Assembly (NCBI GenBank): GCA_027946365.1
Contig: JAPEUQ010000003.1
Coordinates: 496,001-560,000 of the forward strand
Direction of reading: 5' to 3'
DNA length: 64,000 nt
DNA from: Kalmusia sp. IMI 367209
Taxonomy: Eukaryota > Ascomycota > Dothideomycetes > Pleosporales > Didymosphaeriaceae
The translations under genes and the position numbers were made by a program. This document shows, piece after piece, positions 1-10,821 of this stretch (position 1 is its first letter; each line of letters opens with the position of its first letter). The notes beneath the pieces are model-generated. The model was given only the letters and a program-made list of their open reading frames with translations, did not search any database and was not told the DNA's origin.

Positions 1-416
1 GATATATGGCAGCGCTGCATCCCTATCCACAGCGAAACGGACCGACAAACTACCAGACCGCTCCAGTCCAGCAGACTCAGCAGTCTATGACATTTGACAG
101 CCACAACGGTCATGGTGCACGACAGCCAATCCACTACAATCATGCACCACAGGCGCAGTCGAATTTTGCGGCACCCGCCATGGCTCGAGGCCAAAATGGT
201 AGAATCCACGTTGAAATGGATGTCGTCGATAAGTCTTCGCTTGATTTGGCTCCCGCCGTAGCTACATATTCATCGGTCTCACAAGATCAGCAGGACCAAG
301 TGGAGATGATGGACCCAAGATCATCCAGGGCCATGAATGGGATTACGGCGTTTGGCCCTGGAGAAATGATGACGCAATACATGCAAGCTACTATGGCTGA
401 AACATCATGGGAATGA
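1..416 (+). CDS. C-terminal part of a Gln-rich protein, function unknown (5' end outside window)
   Basis: The frame is open from the left edge to a TGA at 414-416, so only the last ~136 residues are visible; the ATG at 6 is probably internal. The visible part is rich in Gln, Asn, His and Met and looks disordered, with an acidic patch and an end reading MAETSWE. Such Gln-rich tails are common in fungal transcription regulators, but no DNA-binding domain is visible and I do not assign a function. Confidence 0.5.
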   Translation, partial: YMAALHPYPQRNGPTNYQTAPVQQTQQSMTFDSHNGHGARQPIHYNHAPQAQSNFAAPAMARGQNGRIHVEMDVVDKSSLDLAPAVATYSSVSQDQQDQVEMMDPRSSRAMNGITAFGPGEMMTQYMQATMAETSWE

Positions 417-1305
417 GTATGCAGGTGATGAAGGTGCGAATGCGGGCGGGCCTTTCTATCCCGACTCATGAACGGGCGCGACCCGATGGATTGTGATGGC
501 CTTTCTTTTTACTACGATGCGTGCTCCACTTCCAAAAAGAAAAACAGGAAAATAAGTCATTGACGGCCGTTATCACCCCATGTATTTCTGAGACTTTTTT
601 TCCTATAGCTCGTATGCCTTGCAACATCCATAAAGCCTTCTTCAAACAGTTATATTAGGTATCCAGTCATCAAAAAAAATACTTCCAGCGTCCATTGATG
701 ATCCTAATGATGGAAACAACTCTTCTCGGAAAGCCACTGCTCAGCCATGGCTTGCATACCGGCTACTCTTGAACCCTTGTCCCTACTCTGACAAGTACCT
801 CGTACTTTGGTGCTCGTTTAATCTTGCTACACGCTTCTCTTAAATTACTTCTGTATTTTATCGGTTCGCATGTAAAAACGAAAATTCGAGCTGTCTTACA
901 AACTGAAGACATTGTTTGATTTAATGATACATATCACATAGATGTGTCTTAGACATCGCAGCAAACGAACTATCAAGCTCAAAATATGGGACCTATGGAC
1001 ACAACATTATTGATGTTACTCAGATATATTCTTTCGCTATATGTATGACAAGGACGAATCCAAATCGAACGCCGAGGGGAAACAGTGAACAATCCGCCGA
1101 TTCGAAGAACCATCAAGCCGCCATCCTTTCTTGCTTTCCAAGCAAGAAAACTTGAGAACCCGCAATTCCTGCTCCCTATCGCTTGTCTGAGGCCCACCTT
1201 GAAGATAGACCGATAGCAGTGCCCTGATACATCATATCGGTCAGCACAATACCGATAAGCTACGGTGTAAACCGGAATCATCACGTACCAGGCGAAGTAG
1301 ATAGT
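417..1305. other. Intergenic, no gene seen
   Basis: Open frames here are short, lack family resemblance and lie in A/T-rich sequence. It probably holds the 3' UTR of the left-edge gene and the 3' flank of the Cys-rich locus that follows. Confidence 0.4.
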
Positions 1306-2241
1306 TCAGTTGACTAGAGTACCGCATTCAGGGCATATATTACCCGGAATCACCCATACCGTTTGTCCGCGCTCCAAGCAGGCGGGGCAACGGCGTCCGG
1401 GAACCTTTGCACACGTCAAATCACATCGTGATGGGAAGACATTTCGAGAGAAGAGAGCTCACTGGGGCTTCATTCGTCGGCAGCTCGAAGTCTAAAAATG
1501 GATGCATATCGCCAGACTGGGGTGATGTAACATCGTCACCATCGTCGTCTGACTGAAGAAGGAAGTCATTGTGGTCGGAGGTGGGACAGGGGGGTCGGCA
1601 TGGTAAAGATGGTACACTCGAAATGAGATATTGTGAGGTTTTGGAACCAGTTTTGGTCTGTAAAGGAACCTGTGAGACGAGAGTAAGAGGCCTTTAATAC
1701 CCCAAATAGCTCCTCGACGTTCAGCTAAAGATGTAGCTGCGATTTTGACTTTCTATGTTGTCAACCTCACACTGTCAATGCTTTCGAAATTTCTCCCTAA
1801 GACACTTGACTCTCGCGGTTCGAATACGACACATCGCGGCAGGCGATCCTGGGTCGGACTTCATTTCCGTTGTGCATGTAGCATGTCGATGGTTCTGTGC
1901 TCGCGATCCAGACTCTTGAATATGCGAACAAGATGAGCAGTCTTTTTCAGATTGAGTATGCTCGAATAGAGCATGGCGTGCCGGTGGCGAAGCGCTAAAA
2001 GATGCAGCCTATCGGACTAGCAGTACTTGAAAACCCGAACGTCTTTTCTCTTGTGCGTCCTCTCGGGCGAGAAACGTGTCTGCAAGGAGGTGCTGGTCAT
2101 CGCGAAGCCTTGTGTCCAGTCCTGTAGTCCTTGAAATGTAGTTCGAGGTCGTTGGGACCCATAGAATCGCTCCTTCATCCGCTCAATATCATCTGAAACG
2201 AACATGTCGTTCTCGCATCGGATCTGGCTGGTGGCCCACAC
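1306..2241 (-). CDS. Possible multi-exon Cys-rich (zinc-ribbon-like) protein, exon structure unresolved
   Basis: Several minus-strand open stretches look coding but lie in different frames, and I could not join them. The 3'-most (about 1306-1445) contains CPACLERG, then WVIPG, then CPECGTLVN and a stop: two CPxC knuckles about 17 residues apart, as in a zinc ribbon. A middle stretch (about 1775-1969) contains KDCSSCSH, HATCTTE and VKCLREKF. A Ser/Asp-rich stretch (about 1425-1690) and one at 2017-2241 may be further exons. Cys clustering in three neighbouring stretches on one strand is the main support. It could be a decayed gene. Function is unknown; a zinc-binding protein is an inference from spacing only. 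Confidence 0.3.
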
Positions 2242-3328
2242 GATACGCTAGCACACTCGATGCCTAGCGCCACCAGATTCCCACGTCATCCGTGAGCCAA
2301 TCGCGTGTCGCAATCGTGTGTAGCTCTACGACACAATCACGCGATAGACGCGGATCTGTGTCACTGTTTGCCCAAACTGTGCTAACACGCATCCCCATAT
2401 TCGTGAGAATACTTAAGGCGTTAGATAAGGAATTGTCTAGCTATATCTGAACAGGCTTGCATGCAATCGCACAAATCAACGTTGTACTTCGAGTTTGACA
2501 GATTCTGTCTTCCCTACCCTCATCATATGGTAGTACCCTCCGTTTTCTCGCGTCTCGAAACATAAGCGAAGGAGTCATGGACAAGCATAGAAATACATGT
2601 CGTCACACATTGCCCAAGCAAGCCACAGCCGGAAGCAGCGCTTAGTCGCTCTTATGCAAGGATTCTTCCAGGATCGATATTCTGAGCTTGTACCACACAT
2701 CGGATTCTACGCGATCTGCAGCCTACTTCACCATGCTTAGCGGATGCCAGCAGAATCGCAGTCTTGACCGATCAGCCAGACACTACGCCTCATTGAGCAG
2801 TGTATGACAATAAGCTAGTGGACGTATAGTGATCCGTACACCTATGTGCAATCGAAGCGCGAATAGGATGCATATGCGGCAGAATAGTTGCCTTCGACTA
2901 AGAAGCGGTGAACTGTGTAATCTAGCGGTACGAGAAGGTTCCGCGACGCCTTTTTGCTTTTTCGTGAGAAGCGAGTCTTGCGCAGCGTGCGGGGCCGCTC
3001 TGTTTCACATGACATATTGTTGGGACTGATAAACCATGAACCAGGATCAGGGCTCATAGCATAACGACAAGTCAGTTCATGTGTTGTGCGAATGGTGGAG
3101 ATACGTGAACTGAACGATGAGGCGCTTCTGTTGGCTAGTGTCCAGGTATAGGGTTTTTACCGAGATTTAGTGCATTTCTACTAACCTTAATTGCCTCATA
3201 CTTGCTATCCCTGCTCCAAATCCATTGACACAGGTACATTTTGTTTTCATAGTCGCCCTTGCATGTTAGATCAAATATCCTTCATCCTTCTGAACTCTAA
3301 GCCCTATGAGCACCTGTGTATGCACCGC
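2242..3328. other. Intergenic, no gene seen
   Basis: Only short overlapping frames on both strands around 2830-3060; nothing recognisable. Confidence 0.4.
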
Positions 3329-4334
3329 TTATTGTGCAGTCACTTTTGCCATCCATTCGGCGGCGTCGGTGGTCATCCCATTGAACCCGTACAGCAAATG
3401 TGGAGGAAGCTTGATACTCGTCAGCACACTAAAAACCTAAATCTAGAATATAGGAAACGTTGCGTACGATCGTCCACCTTCTCACTTTCCCCTGCAAGAT
3501 ATCTTTCGTGATCCAGGGCAAAGTAGCTGGGAGATCCGCAAGCAACAGGCCTGGGAGCGATGCTATCTCCTTTTGTTGGTCCTGATTCGTAGCAACGGCA
3601 CCTAGCGCCGCAATTGTCTCTTTAAGCTGTGTGACGACTTCCTCCCCACTGGAAGGAAGTTTGATGCCCGATGTGAGAGTTTTAGTACAAACAACATCCG
3701 GTGCGGTCGTGTTCTCGACACAATAGCTCTTCAGGATGACACCTTGAGGAACGGGCTGTGCGTCGTCCATAAGAGCCTCTTCGGTGCCGAAAACAACTAA
3801 GCTTTTGATCTGCTTGCGCGCAGCGTCGCCGACACGATTAACGCATTTGTATGCGACGAGACTGCCCTGACTACGGCACTATAGGTAAGCATTTGCAACG
3901 ACATGAGGTTCGCCAATTCCAGAGCATCCCTGGAAGCAAAGTACATACCTATACCCCGACACAAATATCTTTGTGTTCGGACACAGGGCCGCATAATCAT
4001 CAATCGTTTTTGCACAGGAGTCCGCCCCAGTGTCGCTCCCACCGATGTGGTAGTCTTGTAGATTTGCGGGATAGTCATCGCGGTGGATACCTTGGACATC
4101 AACATCCCCATCAAAAGTTTCAAGAAGCTCGTTTCGGAAGCGTGCTCCAAGGAGAACGCCGATGTTTCCTGGCGCCCAGGTCTCGCGCCCGAACATAACA
4201 GCATTGGAGGCGCACTGCTTAGTACCTGCGATCACGTCGTCCATATGGTTTGACGTGTCGGATTCATAATCGACGCGTCGGACTGGTGTCGCAATTGCAA
4301 GGCATGAGAAGAGGGCCGTAATGAGGATGTTCAT
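3329..4334 (-). CDS. Secreted cutinase-family serine esterase with a long insertion (292 aa)
   Basis: Model of three exons: 3949-4334, 3478-3870, 3329-3428, with introns of 78 and 49 nt. The ATG at 4334 is preferred because it starts directly with a hydrophobic signal peptide (MNILITALFSCLAIA). Cutinase hallmarks: APGNIGVLLG, the YPA and GGSDTGADSC strands, CPNTKIFVSGY joined across intron 1 to SQG to form the GYSQG nucleophile elbow (Ser129), PDVVC (Asp187) and PPHLLYG (His270). Family enzymes hydrolyse cutin or related esters outside the cell. Odd feature: 82 residues separate the catalytic Asp and His where compact cutinases have about a dozen, making the protein longer than the usual 200-230 aa. 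The second donor (GTGGAC) is weak but is the one that restores phase. An acetylxylan-esterase-like activity is possible. Confidence 0.82.
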
Positions 4335-5038
4335 GGTCAAGTCAGTCGAAAGAAAGAGTGACAAAACGGAAGGGGAACCGGTAGTCGCATAGCTCTGAAC
4401 GTCGCATAAAGATCAGTATCGAGGCTTGTGAGAAGCTTCGGAGTCGCGTCGGAAATTGGGTGCTGAATTAGTTTTACGAAGGAACTAGCGTATACTCGAA
4501 GGGAAGCAGCGCGCAATCACGTGTTGATCCTTCGCCTGTGCCACACTCGATATAGACTATAATCGTCACCGTTATTGTCGGTAAGCTTTCAAAAGAGACT
4601 AGAAGGTGTAAGCAGCATTGGAGGATGAAGGAAGGACGCGAATACAAACATCCGGCGCTAGCTAAGTTCAACCTGTGCCTCACCTCTATCTGAATCGAGT
4701 GTAGACCGATCCGATGGATAAGGTAGCATTACAATGCAGGCAATAGAGTCTTTGAAATCGAGCCCACACATTTCTAACACGAGTCATGCCCCATGATAGT
4801 ATTGCAAAGCAGTCTCATTGAACTTCAACAATATCCTGCGCCCTGCCTGCCTCATAGACATCACAGACGGCGGTAGAAATGCCTCAGATCACACGAGCTG
4901 GATGAGGGATATGATGAAAAAAGGAAGGAACTTTCTGGCTTGATTGACATTATACGAAGGCAATTCGGCTATTGCTACCGCGTGGAGGGTTGACATTATT
5001 CTCATCTATCAATGATCGAGAAACATCAAAGAAACACG
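4335..5038. other. Cutinase promoter and 3' flank of the next gene
   Basis: No supported gene. The part next to 4335 is the upstream region of the minus-strand cutinase. I see no convincing TATA box or repeat. Confidence 0.4.
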
Positions 5039-6059
5039 TTAAAAACAGAGATAATCGCGTAGGAATTCCACTTGCACCTTGGTGTTTCGCTCAAAATTTG
5101 GCCCAGTATACCCCCCAAAATGTCCGCCTGGAAGTATATGTAGCCGCTTGGGTTCAAGCGCACGTGAATATGCATCCAAGGCGATGTCAGAAGGTGTCAA
5201 TGTGTCATTCTCAGCCACAACCATCAGTAAAGGAGTTGGTGAGATGTGGTGTATGTGTGCAGATGGATTGTATTCACGGAAGGCCTCGATCCTAAATGAG
5301 CCCGCGGTAAGCGAAGTGCACACAACGTCAACAGAGAACTTACGATTTGATCGAGACTTCGTTTTTCCATTGACTCTTCTGTGCCCAAGCAGTGAAGAAT
5401 TCGTAGCTGTCTGGCGTGGGTAGTGCCGATGGCTTGTGGACATCAGCGTCCACAACCGGAATATATCCAGCTGTCTTCCCTGTCGCACGAGCGTGACGAT
5501 CTAGCGTTCCATGTTAGCTAAGATAATGTGGTTCGGAGTGGGAAAAATGGAACGTACCAGCTTCGAACATCTGATTCAAGCCAGCAATGAAATCGGGGCG
5601 GATGAGTCGGTGGAAGTTCGCCCATCCGTCGACGCACGGCACTTGGCAAACAACAGCCTTGACTCTTCTATCAACAGCGCCGACCCATAACACATGTCCT
5701 CCACTATAAGAGCTCCCCCAGATCCCAATGTGGTCCTTGTCTACCTCAGTCCTTGATTGAGCGTAAGTAATAGCATCTGAGTAGTCACTCGTCTGCTGCG
5801 CTGGAATGATCTCGTGGCGAGGCTGACCCTCCTTGGTGTCGCTGTCGCCAAATCCCCGATTATCGTATACCAAGCAGGTCAAAGGCAGATTGGAGGTGAA
5901 GAACTCAGCAAAGGCGTCTAGATCCATTTCTTTTAAGGCAGAAAAGCCGTGAGCCATGACGAGACATGGCAGGAGTCCCGACGCATTATCAGGTTTATAA
6001 AACCATCCGCGTAATGTAACATTGTCGGCCGTCTGAAAAGATATATCTTCGCGCGCCAT
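5039..6059 (-). CDS. Alpha/beta hydrolase, dienelactone-hydrolase / peptidase-S15-like type (303 aa)
   Basis: Three exons: 5558-6059, 5344-5500, 5039-5291, with introns of 57 and 52 nt and phases that close. No signal peptide, so probably intracellular. The N-terminal strand gives MAREDISFQTADNVTLRGWF, typical of soluble hydrolases with an N-terminal beta extension. Visible elements: oxyanion region VMAHGFSA, DNRGFGDSD, nucleophile elbow GIWGSSYSGGH, acid residue in VVAENDTLTP and histidine in LPGGHFGGY, so a complete Ser-Asp-His triad. Homologous fungal hydrolases often sit in secondary-metabolite clusters as lactonases or thioester hydrolases; no synthase is nearby, so the substrate is unknown. 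Upstream lies a 1-kb gap shared with the divergent gene at 7097. Confidence 0.82.
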
Positions 6060-7096
6060 TTATATTTCAGAACGAGAATTTTGTATGCGGGTTCTAGCCT
6101 AGTCGATGTATGTAACGTGGTGCGGAACGTAGTGTGTGTGTAGGGTGTGGGTTGTTCCTTGGGATGCTTCAAAGCGGGGCCAAAGTGGGGTAAGATGATC
6201 AATCAGCTTCAGACTCAACGACCAGCAAATCATCGTTGAATGATAGCATCATAGAAGGTACACAATGTCCAAAACCCGTTTTGGTAAAAGGCGTGATTCA
6301 AAGTGCTCTGCTTAGTACTGCGTCGTATTCGGAACATGTCAACCACTACCCTGATGTCAAGTGTAATCAATGCAACACGCGACCCGATGAGAGACTGGAA
6401 CACATTCAGCATTCTTACAATGTAGATTAGCGTCGATGTAATAGGCCAAATCATAAACACAACACGGGTAGTCTGGTAAATCCGCGCTACTTTTCTTCCA
6501 CATACCTTCACCGCCATATGGTAGTCATATTTGTGAGTACCAGATTTCATGCAAGATCGAATTGGCTGTGGCAGGCCCAAGCACATGAAAAATATGTGCT
6601 GTTATGGACGACAGATAATGATTGCCCAGATGCATCAATGTGACCAAACACCATACGCGACTTGGTGATTAGCTAATGCGTGAAGTGAGAGAGGTGAGGT
6701 CGTTGGGTTGAGTTGGAGACAGGCGCAAGCAATGCAATGAGCAAGTAATCGCTGCTGCCGCCGATTGTTATGGCGTATCTTTTGACAGACTGAGATGGGG
6801 TCAATTTTAACGGCATTTCTCGTTGCATTTGAACTGTTCTAGCAGCCAATCAAAAATATTATTAAGCAAAGCTGCGGTCGGAGAGTTTCTCATTGGTGCA
6901 CAGGACTAGGCTGATTATCACAAATCAACCAGTAGCGAAATTTCCGACCCCTGCTGAACTGGGATGGACTAGCCATCTTTGATAACAGACTAACCCGTGA
7001 CATGACACGTCAAGAGCGGTGAGCGATGTCTGAAACACGACTGTGAACCGAAACTTTTCAGTCATCGCATAGTCTCCTAATAACTTCGATAACATC
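6060..7096. promoter_or_regulatory. Divergent intergenic region with a CCAAT box
   Basis: Separates the divergent hydrolase (start 6059, minus) and the 382-aa gene (start 7097, plus). A CCAAT sequence at 6846-6850, about 250 bp before the ATG at 7097, could bind the fungal CCAAT-binding complex. Open frames at 6230-6586 are not convincing. Confidence 0.3.
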
Positions 7097-8245
7097 ATGA
7101 GCAACAACAGGCCCACAGTACTGTCGAGCCTCTTCGGCACCAGATCTTTCAAGAATGTCACAAAAGTCGCCAAGCAGGTGCCACCGCTCGTAAAAACTGT
7201 GCAGGCAGTTGAAGGCATCCTCCAAGCTGGCGAACTTGTGTACAACGCGAACGAGACAGCCACAAACCTCAATGACTTCATACCTAAGGCTTCCAAGATA
7301 GTGGACCGCATCGAGTCTTTCGTTCCTTCGATGCAGGTCATGGGCCGGTCATTTTGTGATACAGTCAGGATCCTTACCACTTTCAGCACCATCGCGAATA
7401 CCGTTGGCATCGGCGCCAATGTAGTCCTCACATATCAGGGCGTCCAAGCTCTCCATCTCATCGCGGCCCGACTCAAAGACGTATCCACCAGTTTAGCAGC
7501 TCAAACTGCTTTAATCGCCCAAAAGGATTTCCCACAGTATGTTTATGACATGGTGAGGGAGCGGCTAGGTCAGACCTCAGATGATCCAGCGTATGAGCAT
7601 TGGTTCTTTGTATATCATCCCGACAACGACTGGTATCCGAAATTCTATCATCTGCTCGAGGGGAAGCCGCTTGGTCCAGCCTTCTGTGGGTATACCAACC
7701 AGATCGATACGGCGTTCAGCTTTATGATAGCAGCGAGACGATATGTCAATGAGAGAGAATGCAAGGCCCGCAAGCAGGGAAAGACTACCCGACCTGTCAT
7801 GCTACATCTCCTGATACCGGCCTATCAGCCTATTGTCATTGTTGAAGCGCTCCAAATTCCTGAAGAAATCGGCGATTTTCTCATGGAGGGAAGAGTCAAC
7901 AGCAACAAGGCGTTCGTCTGGATGAACTTACCTGAGGAACAGAGAAGATATGTTCTGGATATTGGACATTGGGTGCCTCCAACTCCAGGATGGTGGGAGC
8001 GCGCGATGTCTACATTGGGCTGGGCGGAAGAGCCACTCGTTCTAAAGGAACCAAGAATATTGGGTACCAGTCAGCAGTTGCTGGAGACGGAGACTATACA
8101 TGAAAAAGAAAATGCCATCGAGATTGGTGATGATGCATCGAAAGGAGCTCTAGAAACCGTGGAACGTGGAAACGAAGGCGAAAAGAGACGCCGAGATGCC
8201 ACGCCTTTACATCAACGCCGCCGGAGGCACCCAAAGAAGCGATAG
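7097..8245 (+). CDS. Orphan protein, 382 aa, single exon, hydrophobic N-terminal half and polybasic tail
   Basis: A clean intronless frame with good coding character. I do not recognise a domain. The first ~150 residues are amphipathic to hydrophobic, with a Gly/Val/Ile stretch around residues 98-112 (GIGANVVLTYQG) that could be a membrane or helix-hairpin segment. The middle (about 165-300) is a globular, aromatic-rich region with WFFVYHPDNDWYPKFYHLL and FCGYTNQIDTAFSFMIAAR. The C-terminal ~40 residues are charged and end in clusters EKRRRDA and HQRRRRHPKKR, which resemble a nuclear localisation signal or a nucleic-acid or acidic-lipid binding patch. The length and compact middle argue for a real protein. 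The divergent neighbour is an alpha/beta hydrolase. Confidence 0.65.
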   Translation: MSNNRPTVLSSLFGTRSFKNVTKVAKQVPPLVKTVQAVEGILQAGELVYNANETATNLNDFIPKASKIVDRIESFVPSMQVMGRSFCDTVRILTTFSTIANTVGIGANVVLTYQGVQALHLIAARLKDVSTSLAAQTALIAQKDFPQYVYDMVRERLGQTSDDPAYEHWFFVYHPDNDWYPKFYHLLEGKPLGPAFCGYTNQIDTAFSFMIAARRYVNERECKARKQGKTTRPVMLHLLIPAYQPIVIVEALQIPEEIGDFLMEGRVNSNKAFVWMNLPEEQRRYVLDIGHWVPPTPGWWERAMSTLGWAEEPLVLKEPRILGTSQQLLETETIHEKENAIEIGDDASKGALETVERGNEGEKRRRDATPLHQRRRRHPKKR

Positions 8246-9427
8246 TGATGGGTCACTAGTGGTATAAACCGATGCCTATCTGTAATAGCCACTAATATCA
8301 ATACCAAGGCATAGGATTGGGTTCAATGGCCATGGCGCATGGATGAAGAATACTTACCACGAACGTACCTGCGGCTCAAAGCTCCTACATGGGTCTTTCA
8401 GGCCAATGCGTAAAGCGATCTTCAGTCAACACCTAGATGGGATGTTGATATTGCACTCACTAGTATGAAGAACTCTCGTCAATCAGTGTGCATGTGATCA
8501 GAAACCAGGACGTCTCGCTGTGTATTCTTTGCATGATAATAGGAGGTGGTTTCGTAAAGAACATTGGTGCGCATCTGCAAGTGTACAAGAGATACTTCGT
8601 CCGCTACCAGTACAGATGTACGTAGAATATGAGTATGACTATACTTCATAGCCGTAGACCCAGTGGAAATAAATAAAACTTACGTATTTCCAACTCTTGT
8701 TGTGACTTATCTTTTGATCACATCTGTCATCCAATACAGTCTTCTGCATAAGGTTAGTTCCTTTTCATGGTCTTATTTTATGATATGACCTGACTGTGCC
8801 TATAGTTCTCTGTGCTCATTGTTTGATATCACGTAACTCATTATCAGGTCGTGAATCGAAAGTCGACATCAAGCCAGACCGTTTTTATATAGCATCCAAG
8901 CACAAATTATGCTAAAAAAAACAAGAGTCTACATTTGCAATTTGATGGCGTACAATAGCCTCACTTCCTCTAGAACTCTCTATCTCTCTATTTAGACCCT
9001 TATATAGTAAGGAAGATAGATATTCTTCTTGACCCTCCCCAGCGTACACTTCTATGAAATCCGAGTCAGAAAATTTCCCTATTTGTCTTCGCTCTGTGTG
9101 ACATCAGGAGGCAGAGGTACCGTTAATATATACTAAAAATAAATAAGACAGTAGTAGTCCTTAGACATGGTAGATGTATCAAATAAAGAAAACATCATTT
9201 TTTTGTTGCATGGCGGTGCGCTTTTTCGGTTTGAAGGCGACGATTTCGTCCTCATCCGATACTCGGCTTTTGCCATGGTTGTGAGTGTAGTCGTCTTCGA
9301 AACTCAATACGCCATGTACCAGGCGGATCATGGCGGTTTCCTTGGTCTTGAGTAGCGCGCATTCATGCGAGAGCGCTTAGGGTTAGCTTCAGAGCTGAAA
9401 CAACAATCCGGCGTATATCGCGCCTTT
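8246..9427. other. A/T-rich intergenic region, no gene seen
   Basis: Holds the 3' flanks of two convergent genes. A 62-aa frame at 9167-9355 has no supporting features. Short A/T-rich runs are seen near 8890-9160 but no terminal repeats that I can demonstrate. Confidence 0.4.
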
Positions 9428-10821
9428 TCAATCTTTGTTCTCCAGATTGATAGACGAGACACGCTCAACTCTCAATAGCTTCCCTTCGTCTTGTAATACT
9501 GCCGGGGGTGGCCGCTCGCCCAACCCACTGACCCGACTTTGTATAATAGAAGCTGGAACTGGCCCGTCTCCCTCGCACACCGATTGTTGCGAAACCTGAG
9601 TCGTAAGATGCCTCTCTGCTTTTGCAGACCCAAAGGTGAGCCAATTTACAATCAAAACGCCCCAGCTCACTGCTTGCAGTTAGCCCCGTTTGGAAAAAAT
9701 GTTTATGAAAAAGCAACTCACCATCGAACGTACAGATCGTAAGACATATCCATCCAAGTTCCCGTCCTCTCATGATGTAAAATGTTACCATGTTTCCTAC
9801 AGTGGGCAGCATGACTAGTGTGCTTCCTATTAAACACTTCCAAAGTAATACTTTGATATGCCGGTTCGCGGCCTTCAATTGTGGATTCGTATGAAGCAGT
9901 CGCTCGTCATTCCCAACACTTCTCCTCTTGATTCCCATCTTTCCAACAAAACCATTCAAGGGCGCGACATGGTGTAGAGACAGAACTGGGCGGAGCAGCC
10001 AAATGAACAGCCCCGTGAGAAGAAAATTGAGACCCACATCAAAGCACAGGAGCGGGAATGCGACTTTCCGCGGAAGCCCGATGCGGCAGCGACCATCTAC
10101 TTGTGAGAGTTCGGCAACAGGGAAGATATATCCTATAACAGCGACAGTTCCAAAGCCGCCACAGATAATTATCATGCCGGAAATCCAGAGCCAGTCCTTA
10201 TGGCGTCGCATGAACGGCGCGCGAACGATGCGCGCACGTTCAAGGAGGAACATGTATCTGCATTGATTATTTAGCATGACAAGCGTGAATTATAACGTCG
10301 AGCGATAGTGTACTAACATGGCTAATTTGTTGCTAGTGTAGAATACTAGGCAGATGATGATGGCGGAGTAACATAGATTATACGTCGCTAGACTCTGTCC
10401 GCTTTCGACGACGGACGTAGCGAAGATGAAGCCCAACCCGAAGACAAAGAGAAACGTAAGGATGATAGACGTGAAGTTGACTTTTCGTATGATATTGTTT
10501 ACGAGGGTCCTCGCGCGCAGTCCTACACGTGAGCATCAGTAATTGGCTTACACTTTGACACCCAAATCGGAGTATAATGAAAGAAAAGTCCTGCGACTTA
10601 CCGAGAACCAGCGCCAACACTACTGCGCAGGATAAAGCCACTACTGTGTAAACCGTACGAGCTCTGCTTGTCTCGCCAGGTAGGAAATGTCGTCCCGTTT
10701 CTGGATCCGTCATCACCACTCGATCATCGCGAGCCACGACCTGCCCATCCCTCCATATCGCAGGCAGCACGAAGGCGTGAGAGGAGGTCGCCAACAATGC
10801 TAATACCATGATGGAACTCAT
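9428..10821 (-). CDS. Seven-helix membrane protein with cleavable signal peptide (400 aa), receptor-like topology
   Basis: Four exons: 10602-10821, 10318-10522, 9722-10257, 9428-9669; all phases close. The N-terminus is a signal peptide (MSSIMVLALLATSSHAF) followed by ~35 polar residues. Seven hydrophobic segments follow, centred on VVALSCAVVLALVLG, IILTFLFVFGLGFIF, YSAIIICLVFYTS, ISGMIIICGGFGTVAVIGYIF, LLCFDVGLNFLLTGLFIW, LIGSTLVMLPTVGNMV and CLTICTFDVSWGVLIV. The C-terminal ~75 residues are hydrophilic, presumably cytosolic. The arrangement resembles a G-protein-coupled receptor, but I see no CFEM domain and no motif tying it to the PTH11 class. Many fungal integral membrane proteins of this size are uncharacterised; receptor function is inference from topology only. 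Confidence 0.68.

Noticed and set aside
979..1284. 101-aa minus frame
   Set aside because: Atypical composition; it lies downstream of the stop of the Cys-rich stretch in A/T-rich DNA.
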